In this document: positions 15,512 to 24,056 of the stretch, one piece after another
Position numbering within the stretch: the first letter of the stretch is position 1
Layout: each line of letters begins with the position of its first letter
Assembly (NCBI GenBank): GCA_900542875.1
Contig: UQPH01000004.1
Span: 12,536 to 76,535, forward strand
Length of the DNA: 64,000 nt
Source: an uncultured Eubacterium sp.
GTDB taxonomy: Bacteria; Bacillota; Clostridia; Oscillospirales; Acutalibacteraceae
Direction of reading: 5' to 3'
Translations under genes and position numbers: made by a program
Notes under the pieces: model-generated
What the model saw: only the letters and a program-made list of their open reading frames with translations
Databases searched by the model: none
Told to the model about the DNA's origin: nothing

Positions 15512-16522
15512 ATGGGAGGAATGGCATATACAATGACTGATACCACAAAGCTTTCAACCGCTGAATGCTACGGTATCGCACTCTGTGAGCTTGGTGAGGA
15601 GCATAAGGATGTTGTTGCTCTTACAGCCGACCTTGCTAAATCAACTAAAATCGGAATGTTCGGTGAGCATTTCCCCGACAGATTCTTTAATGTAGGTATT
15701 GCTGAGCAAAACCTTTTCGGTGTTGCCGCAGGTATGGCTAAAAACGGCTTGATTCCGTTTGCTTCTACATTCGCTATTTTCACCGCTGCCAGATCACTTG
15801 ACCAAATTCATACAGACATTTGTTATCAAAATGTTCCTGTTAAAATAATTGCTACACACGCAGGTACTTCCTTTGGTCAGGCAGGTTCTACACACCATGC
15901 TCTTATTGATATGGCTTGTATGAGAACGCTTCCTCATATGACTGTTATCTGTCCTTGTGACGGTGCGGAAACATATCATGCAGTAAAGGCTGCTTATGAT
16001 ATTGAGGGACCTGTTTATATTCGTATTAACCGTGGCTTTGACCAGGTTATTTATAAGAATGTTGACGATTGCAAGTTTGAGTGGGATAAGTCTACTCTTA
16101 TGAATGACGGTACAGACATTACCGTTATTGCATGCGGCTCTTGTGTGTTCGAGGCTATGCAGGCTGCTCGTATTGCTAAGGCAGACGGCGGTTTAAGCGT
16201 TCGTGTAATTAATATGCATACTATTAAGCCCATTGACAGAGAGGCTGTTCTTAAAGCCGTTGCAGAAACCCGTCGTATCATCACCGTTGAGGATCACGAA
16301 GTTATGGGCGGCTTAGGCTCTGCTGTTGCAGAGGTTGTTGCAGAATCCGGTAAGGGTTGTGCATTCAAGATGCTCGGACATCAAAACGCATTTTCAACTA
16401 TCGGCTTGCAGGAGGACCTTCTTGCTCTTGCTAAGATTGACGCTAACGGTATCGCTGAAACAATTCAGGAAATGATGCACGCTGACTTTGAAGCAGATGA
16501 CGATTGGGCTGACGAGTTCTGA
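15512..16522 (+). CDS. Transketolase-like protein, C-terminal (pyrimidine-binding) subunit
   Basis: 336 aa with the Pyr domain (about 10-175) and the transketolase C-terminal domain (about 195-315). The Glu that activates TPP is in NVGIAEQNLFGVAAG. AGTSFGQAGSTHH and YIRINRGFD fit transketolase or DXP-synthase-like folds; length and splitting fit transketolase. The start at 15512 uses the GGAGG that overlaps the end of the preceding gene; in-frame ATGs at 15521 and 15533 are possible alternatives. It forms the active site with the upstream subunit. Confidence 0.9.
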   Translation: MGGMAYTMTDTTKLSTAECYGIALCELGEEHKDVVALTADLAKSTKIGMFGEHFPDRFFNVGIAEQNLFGVAAGMAKNGLIPFASTFAIFTAARSLDQIHTDICYQNVPVKIIATHAGTSFGQAGSTHHALIDMACMRTLPHMTVICPCDGAETYHAVKAAYDIEGPVYIRINRGFDQVIYKNVDDCKFEWDKSTLMNDGTDITVIACGSCVFEAMQAARIAKADGGLSVRVINMHTIKPIDREAVLKAVAETRRIITVEDHEVMGGLGSAVAEVVAESGKGCAFKMLGHQNAFSTIGLQEDLLALAKIDANGIAETIQEMMHADFEADDDWADEF

Positions 16523-16556
16523 TTAATTTTGCTACTGACGAAAGGAGTGTATTATT

Positions 16557-17357
16557 ATGCCAAGCGATGAAACTCGCTATACCAATAAAGTCTTTATGGC
16601 AGGCGCATTGCCTTTGCTGAAAACTATCGCTGCCGATGTTCCCGAACTAAAGAAAAAGTTTGAGGGCGTTGACGCAATCTATCAGGTTTCCGCAAAGGTA
16701 AATGCAGAGGATAAGGAGGCTGTCCACTTTATCATAGAAAACGGTGAGTGGACCGTTAAACTCGGCGAATATCTCGGTCAAAAGAAAATTGATGCCGAAC
16801 TTGCCTTTTCCTCAATGGAAAAGATGAATGACTTTATGAAGGGAAAGGTTGCAAATCTGCTTCCTGCTCTGAAAATTAAGAATTTGGGTAAGTTCGTTAA
16901 GTTTATTCAGGTTCTTCTTAAAATGTCCGATTTGCTCGGAATTAAAGACCCTGATGCAGTAGACGATAAGACTGCTGTTTTGCTCTGCAAACTGTATTTT
17001 TATCTTCTCTCGTCAGGCATCTCCCAGCTTAATAAGATGGGACACCCGGCAATTCACGAGTGGGCACTTAAGTCACCCGACCGCTGCTATCAGTGGGAGG
17101 TACTCGGTCACCCCGAATGCACAGCCTATATGCGTGTTAAAGCAGGCAAGTCCAGAGCGGGCAGAGGCGAATATAAGAGAGCAAAACCGTTCTTTAATAT
17201 GAAATTCGACTGTCCTAAATCTGCACTTATGATTTTGCTCGGAACAGGCGATATGTTCCAGATGACTGCAAATCAGCAGCTTATTATGGACGGCGGACCG
17301 GAGTTCGGCGTACAAATAGGTGACTTTATGATGCTCGTCGGAGAACTTGCTTCATAA
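16557..17357 (+). CDS. Tandem SCP2-like protein B
   Basis: This 266-aa protein is a diverged relative of protein A at the head of the operon. Both have LAFSSMEKMND / MKFSSPEKFNA in the first SCP2-like half, then a helical linker with a Lys/Asp-rich D(L)xxxDxxxV pattern, and a second beta-rich half. In B that half carries SPDRCYQWEVLGHPECTAYMRV and FDCPKSALMILLGTGDMFQM. No signal peptide or catalytic motif is visible. A likely role is holding or presenting a hydrophobic intermediate of the pathway run by the three enzymes between A and B (inference). A terminator follows. Confidence 0.68.
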   Translation: MPSDETRYTNKVFMAGALPLLKTIAADVPELKKKFEGVDAIYQVSAKVNAEDKEAVHFIIENGEWTVKLGEYLGQKKIDAELAFSSMEKMNDFMKGKVANLLPALKIKNLGKFVKFIQVLLKMSDLLGIKDPDAVDDKTAVLLCKLYFYLLSSGISQLNKMGHPAIHEWALKSPDRCYQWEVLGHPECTAYMRVKAGKSRAGRGEYKRAKPFFNMKFDCPKSALMILLGTGDMFQMTANQQLIMDGGPEFGVQIGDFMMLVGELAS

Positions 17358-17408
17358 AAAAATATGTAAAACCGGTTTAAGCAGGCGGAATTATTTTTAC
17401 CTGTTTAA

Positions 17409-17448
17409 GGGGACTGCCTCACCTCGGTGCGACAGCCCCCTCTTTTTT
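17409..17448 (+). terminator. Terminator of the SCP2-transketolase operon
   Basis: GGGGACTG...CACC and GGTG...ACAGCCCC form a GC-rich hairpin followed by CTCTTTTTT. Confidence 0.85.
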
Positions 17449-17476
17449 GGCTCATCTCAGCCTGTGTATAATGCAA

Positions 17477-17596
17477 TTAGTTGCAGCCACAGCCACAACC
17501 GCCGCAATCGTTGTTAAATCCGCCGCAGAGCAGAAGGATGATGATGAGAATAATTACCCAAGAGGAATTACCGCATCCGCAATTATTGCAACCCAT
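17477..17596 (-). CDS. YjcZ-like Cys-rich membrane microprotein
   Basis: A 39-aa frame with GGGAGG seven bases before ATG at 17596. The peptide is MGCNNCGCGNSSW, a membrane helix VIILIIILLLCGGF, then the Cys/Gly tail DCGGCGCGCN. Eight Cys in 39 residues around one helix is the pattern of YjcZ/YhaL-type small proteins found in sporulating Firmicutes, some of them coat-associated. A CATAGTATG sequence about 30 bases before the SD is close to a sigma-K -10 (CATAnnnTA), in keeping with mother-cell expression, but this is weak. It is opposed to the transketolase operon. Confidence 0.72.
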   Translation of the reverse strand: MGCNNCGCGNSSWVIILIIILLLCGGFNNDCGGCGCGCN

Positions 17597-17671
17597 TGTG
17601 TGACCTCCCTTCGTGCTTTCTATTTCATACTATGACTGCTTTAATTTTGTGTTACAAATTCGTTTGATTAA

Positions 17672-17700
17672 TTGACTGTTAATCTAAGCATTGCTATAAT
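17672..17700 (+). promoter_or_regulatory. Sigma-A promoter of the flavodiiron gene
   Basis: TTGACT (17672-17677), 17 bp, TATAAT (17695-17700), 34 bases before the ATG. Confidence 0.85.
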
Positions 17701-17734
17701 AACAGTATAAATTGCTGTAAAAGGAAGTGTAATT

Positions 17735-18871
17735 ATGGATATTACTAAGGATATAAAATATGTCGGCGTAAACGATTACGATATTGACCTCTTTGAGGGA
17801 CAGTATAAACTTGAAAAGGGTATGGCTTATAATTCGTATGTTATACTCGACGAAAAAATTGCGGTTATGGATACTGTCGATAAAATCGCAGTCGAGCGTT
17901 GGATGAATAATATTAAGGAGACTCTCGGCGACAGAAATCCCGACTACCTTATTGTTCAGCATTTGGAGCCCGACCATAGTGCGGGAATTGACACTTTGGC
18001 AAACGAGTATCCCGATATGAAAATTATTTGCTCTGCCGCCGCTTTGCGTATGATACCTAATTTTTGCGATACCGCTCTCGACAGATTTGAGGGTGTTAAG
18101 GAAAAGGATACTCTTTCCTTTGTTATGGCACCTATGGTGCACTGGCCGGAGGTTATGGTCACTTATGATTCTAAGGATAAAGTGCTTTTCTCTGCCGACG
18201 CATTCGGAAAGTTCGGCACAACCGACGCAGACGAGGCTTGGAACTGTGAGGCAAGAAGATATTATTTTAATATCGTGGGTAAGTACGGTAAGCAGGTACA
18301 GGCACTTCTTAAAAAAGCGTCTGTTCTTGATATTGAAATTATTTGTCCGCTTCACGGCCCCGTGCTCAGTGAGACCGTGCCCGAGGTTTTGAGCCTTTAT
18401 GATACTTGGTCAAGTTATGAGCCCGAGAATAAGGGCGTGTTCATCGCTTGCGCTTCTATTCACGGAAATACTATGCAGGCTGCCGAAAAGTTTAAGGCAA
18501 TGCTTGAGGAAAAAGGCTGTTCGAGAGTTGTTCTTGCAGACCTTACGAGAGATGATATTGCGGAATGCGTTGAGGACGGCTTCCGCCACAGCCACCTTGT
18601 GCTTATGGCGTCCAGTTATGATGCAGGAGTTTTCGCTCCAATGTCCGATTATCTTCATCATCTTCAGTCAAAAGGCTTTTGCAACAGAACCGTTGCCCTT
18701 GTTGAAAATGCAAGCTGGGCACCGTCTGCCGTAAGAACAATGAAAGCAGAACTTGAAAAGATGAAAGATATTACTCTCATAGATAAAACCGTTACGGTTA
18801 AAACGAGATTAAACGACGCCGCACTCGCCGAGTTAAATGACCTCGCAGACGAGATAATGAAAACATTTTAA
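17735..18871 (+). CDS. Flavodiiron protein (FprA family O2/NO reductase)
   Basis: A 378-aa cytoplasmic flavodiiron protein: metallo-beta-lactamase-like domain (1-245) plus flavodoxin domain (about 250-378). All diiron ligands are present: His76, Glu78, Asp80 and His81 in HLEPDH, His136, Asp155 and His207. The FMN loop reads ASIHGNTMQAA. These enzymes reduce O2 to water or NO to N2O with electrons from rubredoxin, which protects anaerobes. No rubredoxin gene is adjacent. It has its own promoter and a perfect terminator. Confidence 0.94.
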   Translation: MDITKDIKYVGVNDYDIDLFEGQYKLEKGMAYNSYVILDEKIAVMDTVDKIAVERWMNNIKETLGDRNPDYLIVQHLEPDHSAGIDTLANEYPDMKIICSAAALRMIPNFCDTALDRFEGVKEKDTLSFVMAPMVHWPEVMVTYDSKDKVLFSADAFGKFGTTDADEAWNCEARRYYFNIVGKYGKQVQALLKKASVLDIEIICPLHGPVLSETVPEVLSLYDTWSSYEPENKGVFIACASIHGNTMQAAEKFKAMLEEKGCSRVVLADLTRDDIAECVEDGFRHSHLVLMASSYDAGVFAPMSDYLHHLQSKGFCNRTVALVENASWAPSAVRTMKAELEKMKDITLIDKTVTVKTRLNDAALAELNDLADEIMKTF

Positions 18872-18887
18872 TAATTTATAACAGAAA

Positions 18888-18931
18888 AATAAAGACCTGC
18901 AAAAATTAATCTTTTTGCAGGTCTTTTATTG
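18888..18931. terminator. Bidirectional terminator between convergent genes
   Basis: AAAGACCTGCAAAAA pairs perfectly with TTTTTGCAGGTCTTT over a 6-nt loop, with A and T tracts outside. It serves the flavodiiron gene and the opposing SCP2 gene. Confidence 0.93.
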
Positions 18932-18946
18932 TGTTATGTAATTTTA

Positions 18947-19279
18947 TCAGCCGAGGTATTTAATCATCTCAAGTGCCGCATTTACATCTCCGTCAACGCT
19001 TATCTTGCCGGTTGTAAAAGCAACTACCGGATTGAGCTTGCCGTTGATGAGTTTGAGCCAATTAGTACCGTTGATGTGAATGATGGCATTTCTGTCATAA
19101 TATTCATAGGGCTCAACATGCACCTGACCGTCTTTAATTTCGATATAAAAAATGCCGTTTACCGCTTTGCCCTCGATGTTAATCTGGAATGCTGTTGTAC
19201 CCTGAACTTGGGATACATTCACTTCACTGAACTTACTTCTTGTAGTTTCTACAATTGATTCGTATGTCATTGCTGCCAT
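18947..19279 (-). CDS. Single-domain SCP2 sterol-carrier-like protein
   Basis: A 110-aa protein made of one SCP2 fold: helix, strands FQINIEGKAVNGIFYIEIKDG and VHVEPYEYYDRNAIIHING, then the helical end WLKLINGKLNPVVAFTTGKISVDGDVNAALEMIKYL, which is the typical GKIxVxGD finish. Such stand-alone proteins are common in clostridia; they bind hydrophobic molecules and their role is poorly known. GGAGG precedes the ATG at 19279. It is the third SCP2 gene within 7 kb, but it is on the other strand and not in the transketolase operon. Confidence 0.88.
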   Translation of the reverse strand: MAAMTYESIVETTRSKFSEVNVSQVQGTTAFQINIEGKAVNGIFYIEIKDGQVHVEPYEYYDRNAIIHINGTNWLKLINGKLNPVVAFTTGKISVDGDVNAALEMIKYLG

Positions 19280-19403
19280 ATTAATTACCTCCTATAAATT
19301 TTTTGTATTTTTATTCTATCACAAAATATAGACAAAATCAACACCTCTCAGCCCAAATGTATCTAAATATAGTCCAAATTTTCGACAGGAAATATTTTCA
19401 TTA

Positions 19404-19432
19404 TTGACATTTTTTACGATAAAGTGTATTAT
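19404..19432 (+). promoter_or_regulatory. Sigma-A promoter of dinB
   Basis: TTGACA (19404-19409), 17 bp, TATTAT (19427-19432), about 42 bases before the GTG start. I see no LexA (SOS) box next to it. Confidence 0.8.
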
Positions 19433-19473
19433 ATCACTGTTATTAGAACAAATGTATTATGAGGTGATTTTTT

Positions 19474-20703
19474 GTGAAACGTTGTGTTTTGCATATCGAT
19501 TGTAATAAATTTTACGCTTCGGTAGAATGCCTTTACAGACCGGAACTCAGGGATAAACCGATGGCTGTCGGCGGTGACCCCGAGAACCGCCACGGTATTA
19601 TTCTTACAAAAAACGAGATTGCGTCAAAATACGGTCTGACCGTCGGAGAACCGCTTTGGAAAGCAAGGCAGAAATGCCCCGACCTTGTTGTTGTTCCTCC
19701 GAATTATCCGCTTTATCTCAGGTTCTCCGCTCTTGCGAGAAAAATTTATGAGGATTACAGTGAGTTTATCGAACCGTTTGGATTGGATGAGTGCTGGCTT
19801 GATGTTACAGGGAATGAAAAAAGCGGAGAGGAAATTGCCCACGAAATACGAAAAAGGGTTAAATCACAACTTGGAATTACGGTCAGCATCGGAGTAAGTT
19901 TTAATAAGGTATTTGCAAAACTCGGCTCGGATTACAAAAAGCCCGACGCCGTCACCGTGATAGATGAAAGCAATTATAAGGATATTGCGTGGAGTCTGCC
20001 GTGCGGCGATTTGCTTATGGTGGGCAGGTCGGCACAAAAGAAACTTAATGCCTACGGAATAAATACCATAGGCGATTTGGCTGATACGGATGTCGTTGTT
20101 TTGAAATCTCTTTTCGGCAAGAACGGCGAAATGCTCCATTCTTTTGCAAACGGTACGGAGTGCTCTCCCGTAAGGCATAAGGACGAAATCAGCGATGTAA
20201 AAAGCGTGGGCAATTCCACTACCGCCCCTCGTGATTTGGTAAATGAGGAAGATGTGAAAACCGTTTTTCGTGTTCTTTGCGAGAGTGTTTCTGCCCGATT
20301 GCGTGAAAAGGGATTAAAGGGCAGAGTGGTTACGATTTATGTGCGGGACAAGGAACTTTCTTCGTTTTCTCGACAGATGAAAATTCCCGCAAATACGGAT
20401 ATTTCCACCGAGATTTTTTATTATGCGATGAAACTTTTTTGCACAAACTATTTTTGGAACAAGCCGATTAGAAGCCTTGGTGTGTCGGTCAGCGATTTTG
20501 ATGTCACATACGAGCAGTTCGATTTTGAAAAAACAGTTGAGAACAGAGAAAAGCAGGAGCGGCTTGAAACCGCTGTCGATTCTCTTCGCCGCCGATTCGG
20601 AAATTACTGCATAGGCAGAGCGTGCCAGCTAAAGGACACCGAACTTTCAAAATTCAATCCGCACGAGGAACATATTATTCATCCTGTCGGATTTTTCAGT
20701 TGA
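19474..20703 (+). CDS. dinB: Y-family DNA polymerase IV
   Basis: A 409-aa translesion polymerase. The palm begins LHIDCNKFYASVE with the first catalytic Asp, and the second acidic pair is in FGLDECWLDVTG (usually SxDExxxD; here Gly replaces the Ser). Finger, thumb (helix-hairpin-helix around GINTIGDLAD) and little-finger domains follow at normal spacing. It copies past damaged bases without proofreading. The start is GTG at 19474 behind GAGGTGA. A small conserved-looking gene follows 18 bases after the stop and is probably cotranscribed. The C-terminus lacks a clear beta-clamp motif, but this was judged by eye. Confidence 0.93.
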   Translation: MKRCVLHIDCNKFYASVECLYRPELRDKPMAVGGDPENRHGIILTKNEIASKYGLTVGEPLWKARQKCPDLVVVPPNYPLYLRFSALARKIYEDYSEFIEPFGLDECWLDVTGNEKSGEEIAHEIRKRVKSQLGITVSIGVSFNKVFAKLGSDYKKPDAVTVIDESNYKDIAWSLPCGDLLMVGRSAQKKLNAYGINTIGDLADTDVVVLKSLFGKNGEMLHSFANGTECSPVRHKDEISDVKSVGNSTTAPRDLVNEEDVKTVFRVLCESVSARLREKGLKGRVVTIYVRDKELSSFSRQMKIPANTDISTEIFYYAMKLFCTNYFWNKPIRSLGVSVSDFDVTYEQFDFEKTVENREKQERLETAVDSLRRRFGNYCIGRACQLKDTELSKFNPHEEHIIHPVGFFS

Positions 20704-20721
20704 GTAAAGGAGTGAGCGATT

Positions 20722-20988
20722 ATGATAAAGTTTGATGCGATTGAATACAATAATCCTAATAAGCATTATACGGATGTCAAGGCATGGTTTGACAGAGAGG
20801 GTAATATAATTCCGCTTTCCATGACCTATGACGGAAATGAATACGAGGTGGATAAAATTACGGATATAAGGCCTGCCGCTTCGCTCAAATCGGGCGGAGC
20901 AGGTATGCGCTATACCTGTATGGTCGAGGGTAAGCCTACCTATTTGTTTTTAGAGAACACAAAATGGTTTTATGAATTGGTACAATAA
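20722..20988 (+). CDS. Small protein cotranscribed with dinB, unknown function
   Basis: An 88-aa beta-rich protein with a good AAAGGAGTGA SD, 18 bases after dinB. It contains WFDREGNIIPLSMTYDGNEYEVDKI followed by MRYTCMVEGKPTYLFLENTKWFYEL. A strand that says how to treat an input, then a hydrophobic closing strand, recalls the DUF6504 proteins that sit next to dinB in Actinobacteria; this likeness is an impression, not an alignment. It might modulate polymerase IV. No catalytic motif, signal or membrane segment is seen. Confidence 0.65.
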   Translation: MIKFDAIEYNNPNKHYTDVKAWFDREGNIIPLSMTYDGNEYEVDKITDIRPAASLKSGGAGMRYTCMVEGKPTYLFLENTKWFYELVQ

Positions 20989-21117
20989 CCAAAAAATCTT
21001 CGTTATTCGACAGGGTTTTATGCTCCTATGACGATTGATTATATAAATAAATTGTGATAGAATAACCAATGTATGATATAAAATATTCATATAATATACA
21101 GAATGCGAGGAAACAGT

Positions 21118-22371
21118 ATGTCAGAATATAAAATGATGTCTAAGCAGGAGCTCCTCTGTGAGCAGGAGGCACTTCTTAAGAGATTTGAGGAATATAAGGC
21201 TATGGGACTTAAACTTGATATGTCCAGAGGTAAGCCGTCAAAGGAACAGCTCGACCTTTCTATGGATATGCTAAAGCCTATAGATTATACCGAAAACGGA
21301 TTTGATGTTCGTAACTACGGTATTCTTGACGGATTGCAAAGTTGTAAGGAACTTTTTGCTCAGCTTCTCGATGTTGATGCAAAGAATGTTCTTGTAGGTC
21401 CGGCAGCTTCGCTTAACCTTATGTATGATTACATTTGTCAGTGTTATTGCGAGGGCGTTCTCGGCTCAACACCGTGGTCAAAACTTGACAGCGTAAAATT
21501 TCTTTGCCCTGTTCCCGGCTATGACAGACATTTTACCATTCTCGAGCATTTCGGCATAGAGATGATTAATGTTCCCATGACCGCAGAAGGACCCGATATG
21601 GAGGTTATTGAGGAACTTATTAAGGATGAGTCCGTTAAGGGTATGTTCTGCGTTCCTAAGTATTCAAATCCTCAGGGTATTACTTTCAGCGACGAAACCG
21701 TAAAGCGTATCGCTCGTATGAAACCGGCTGCAAAGGATTTCAGAATCGTTTGGGATAACGCATACTGTGTTCACGATATAAAAGACGAGGGCGATGAACT
21801 TCTCAATATATTTAGGGTTGACGGCGTAAACGAAGATATGATTATTGAGGTTTGCTCAACCGCTAAAATGACTTTCCCGGGTGCGGGAATCTCGGCACTT
21901 GTCGCAAGCGATGCTAATATGAAGCAGATTAAGAACCGTCTTAACTGCCAGACAATCAGTTATGATAAGATGAATCAACTTCGTCATGTAAGATTCTTTA
22001 AGAATCTTGACGGCATTAAGGCCCATATGAAAAAGCATGCGGCTATTATGAAGCCGAAGTTTGATATGGTTATCGAACACCTTGAAAATGAACTCGGCGG
22101 TCTCGGCATTGCATCTTGGATTGACCCTAAGGGCGGCTATTTCATCAGCCTTGATGTTATGGAGGGATGTGCAAAGAGAGTCGGCGAACTTTGTAAGGAA
22201 GCAGGCGTTACTCTTACTACTATCGGTGCTACCTATCCGTACTTTAATGACCCTAAGGACAGCAATATTCGTATTGCTCCGTCACTTCCGCCGGTTGCCG
22301 AACTTGATACAGCAACTCGGATTCTCTGCGTAAGCGTTAAACTTGCCGCTATCGAGAAGTTGTTGGGCTGA
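21118..22371 (+). CDS. Type Ic aspartate aminotransferase-like PLP enzyme
   Basis: A 417-aa class-I/II PLP enzyme of the group that includes the subgroup Ic aspartate aminotransferase and MocR-like catalytic domains. LDMSRGKPSKEQLDLS near the N-terminus, VPKYSNPQGITFSDETV, the Asp/Tyr pair in VWDNAYCVHD, the PLP lysine in CSTAKMTFPGAG and the Arg in NIRIAPSLPP are visible. It likely moves amino groups between aspartate and 2-oxoglutarate. The ATG at 21118 is preferred over 21103 because GAGGA sits just before it. The stop overlaps the start of the next gene (TGATG), so the two are translationally coupled. Confidence 0.88.
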   Translation: MSEYKMMSKQELLCEQEALLKRFEEYKAMGLKLDMSRGKPSKEQLDLSMDMLKPIDYTENGFDVRNYGILDGLQSCKELFAQLLDVDAKNVLVGPAASLNLMYDYICQCYCEGVLGSTPWSKLDSVKFLCPVPGYDRHFTILEHFGIEMINVPMTAEGPDMEVIEELIKDESVKGMFCVPKYSNPQGITFSDETVKRIARMKPAAKDFRIVWDNAYCVHDIKDEGDELLNIFRVDGVNEDMIIEVCSTAKMTFPGAGISALVASDANMKQIKNRLNCQTISYDKMNQLRHVRFFKNLDGIKAHMKKHAAIMKPKFDMVIEHLENELGGLGIASWIDPKGGYFISLDVMEGCAKRVGELCKEAGVTLTTIGATYPYFNDPKDSNIRIAPSLPPVAELDTATRILCVSVKLAAIEKLLG

Positions 22372-23150
22372 TGACAGTAGGTGCGTCTTCTGCGTGCTTC
22401 TTTCCGCTGGAAACGGAAAAGGCACTTGACGAAGTTTTAAGGCTCGGATTTGATAAGGCAGAGGTGTTTTTCAATACTTCATCGGAACTTGAAGAACCCT
22501 TTGTTAAGGAACTTAAAAGAAATGCCGATTCATATGGTGCAAGGATTTTATCTGTTCATCCGTTTTCGTCATCTCTTGAAAGTAATTGTATTTTTGCCGA
22601 ATATAAGCGTAGGTTTGACGATTTCATCGGACTTTACCAAAAGCATTTTCATGCGGCGGCTGTGCTGGGAGCGGATGTCGTTGTTATTCACGGTTCTGTT
22701 GCTAAGCAAAAAAGAGATTTGAGCGATGAGTTCTATTTTGACAGATTTCAAAAGTTGATTGACCTCGGAAAGAGGGAGGGCGTTCGGGTCTGTCAGGAGA
22801 ATGTCGTTCGCTTTCGCAGTGAGAATGTTGAGTTTCTTAAAAAAATGCGTTCTGCCCTCGGCGACGATTTTAATATGGTCTTTGATGTTAAGCAGGCTAT
22901 CCGCTCAGGATATGACCCGTTTTATGTGCTTAATGAATTTAAGAATGATATAGTTCATATTCATCTCAGCGATAACACACCCGAAGTTGACTGTATGCCT
23001 CCGGGACGGGGCACCTTTGATTTTAGGCGACTGTTTAATGTTATGGACAGCGTTGATTATAAAGGCGGATATGTTATAGAGATTTATTCTAAAGGCTATA
23101 ATGTTGCAGAGGAATTAAAGTTAAGTAAGAAATATTTGGAAAATTTATAA
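22371..23150 (+). CDS. Sugar phosphate isomerase/epimerase-like TIM-barrel protein
   Basis: A 259-aa xylose-isomerase-like TIM barrel (AP endonuclease family 2 fold). Metal-site blocks can be seen: ILSVHPFSS, VVIHGSVA, VCQENVVRF, MVFDVKQAIRSG and IVHIHLSDN, and YVIEIYS at the end. The group covers sugar epimerases, isomerases and myo-inositol enzymes, so the reaction is not defined. It begins in the stop codon of the aminotransferase gene and is followed after 11 bases by a DMT transporter, so the three form one operon. I cannot name a pathway joining them. Confidence 0.82.
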   Translation: MTVGASSACFFPLETEKALDEVLRLGFDKAEVFFNTSSELEEPFVKELKRNADSYGARILSVHPFSSSLESNCIFAEYKRRFDDFIGLYQKHFHAAAVLGADVVVIHGSVAKQKRDLSDEFYFDRFQKLIDLGKREGVRVCQENVVRFRSENVEFLKKMRSALGDDFNMVFDVKQAIRSGYDPFYVLNEFKNDIVHIHLSDNTPEVDCMPPGRGTFDFRRLFNVMDSVDYKGGYVIEIYSKGYNVAEELKLSKKYLENL

Positions 23151-23161
23151 GAAGAATTATA

Positions 23162-24052
23162 ATGAACAAGTTAAGCAACAAGACAAAAGGAATTATATGC
23201 ATACTGCTCTCGGCATTTTTCTTCAGCGGTATGAGCTCTTTTATTAATCTTTCGGGGGATCTTCCTGTTCCTCAAAAGGTTTTCTTCCGTAATCTTGTTG
23301 CTCTTTTTTGTGCCTCGGCGGTTTTGTTTAAAAATCATCAGCCGTTTAAGCCGATAAAGGGTTGCCTTAAATATCATTTTTTGCGTTCGTCCGTCGGACT
23401 CCTCGGCGTTTTCGGCAATTTTTACGCAACCACTCATATGGCTCATACCGCAGACGCTGCAATGCTTAATAAACTGTCACCGTTTGCAACGCTGATTTTT
23501 TGCGCTTTATTTCTTAAAGAAAAAGTGAAGCCTAAGCAGGCTGTTGCCATTGTTATTGCTTTTATCGGCGCTATGTTTGTTATTAAGCCGACGCTTTCAA
23601 ATGTCGAACTTGTGCCGTCGCTTGCCGGATTCATAGGCGGAGTCAGCGCAGGCGCTGCCTATACAACCGTTCGCCATATGGCAAATAAGGGCGAAAACGG
23701 CAGGTTTACGGTGTTCTTCTTCTCGGCTTTTTCTGTTGTGGTAACCGCTCCGTATCTTATTTTTAATTATCACCCCATGACCCCACAGCAACTTTTCTAT
23801 CTCTTTATGGTAGGTGTTTGCGCCGCAGGCGGTCAGTTTGCAATCACTGCCGCATATACTTTCGCTCCGAGCAGTGAGATTTCCATATATGATTATTCAA
23901 ATATTATATTTACTGCCATAGAGGGATATTTCTTCCTCGGTCATCAGATACCCGATGTGCTCTCGATTGTGGGCTATTTTATCATTTGTTTGATGGCTGT
24001 TTGGATGTTTATATACAATAATAAGAGTACAGAACTTAAAAAGCAAAAATAA
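23162..24052 (+). CDS. DMT-superfamily (EamA) transporter
   Basis: A 296-aa inner-membrane protein with about ten predicted helices in two EamA repeats (about 8-140 and 155-288). ISALLS-type FFFSGMSSF opens repeat one, and repeat two carries AAGGQFAITAAYTFAPSSEISIYDY. EamA proteins carry small metabolites, often amino acids or nucleotides; none can be assigned. It is the last gene of the aminotransferase-TIM barrel operon. Confidence 0.88.
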   Translation: MNKLSNKTKGIICILLSAFFFSGMSSFINLSGDLPVPQKVFFRNLVALFCASAVLFKNHQPFKPIKGCLKYHFLRSSVGLLGVFGNFYATTHMAHTADAAMLNKLSPFATLIFCALFLKEKVKPKQAVAIVIAFIGAMFVIKPTLSNVELVPSLAGFIGGVSAGAAYTTVRHMANKGENGRFTVFFFSAFSVVVTAPYLIFNYHPMTPQQLFYLFMVGVCAAGGQFAITAAYTFAPSSEISIYDYSNIIFTAIEGYFFLGHQIPDVLSIVGYFIICLMAVWMFIYNNKSTELKKQK

Positions 24053-24056
24053 ATCA

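Noticed and set aside
17447..17635. A plus-strand frame of 62 codons after the SCP2 operon
   Set aside because: It is antisense to the Cys-rich microprotein (17477-17596), which has the SD and a meaningful sequence.
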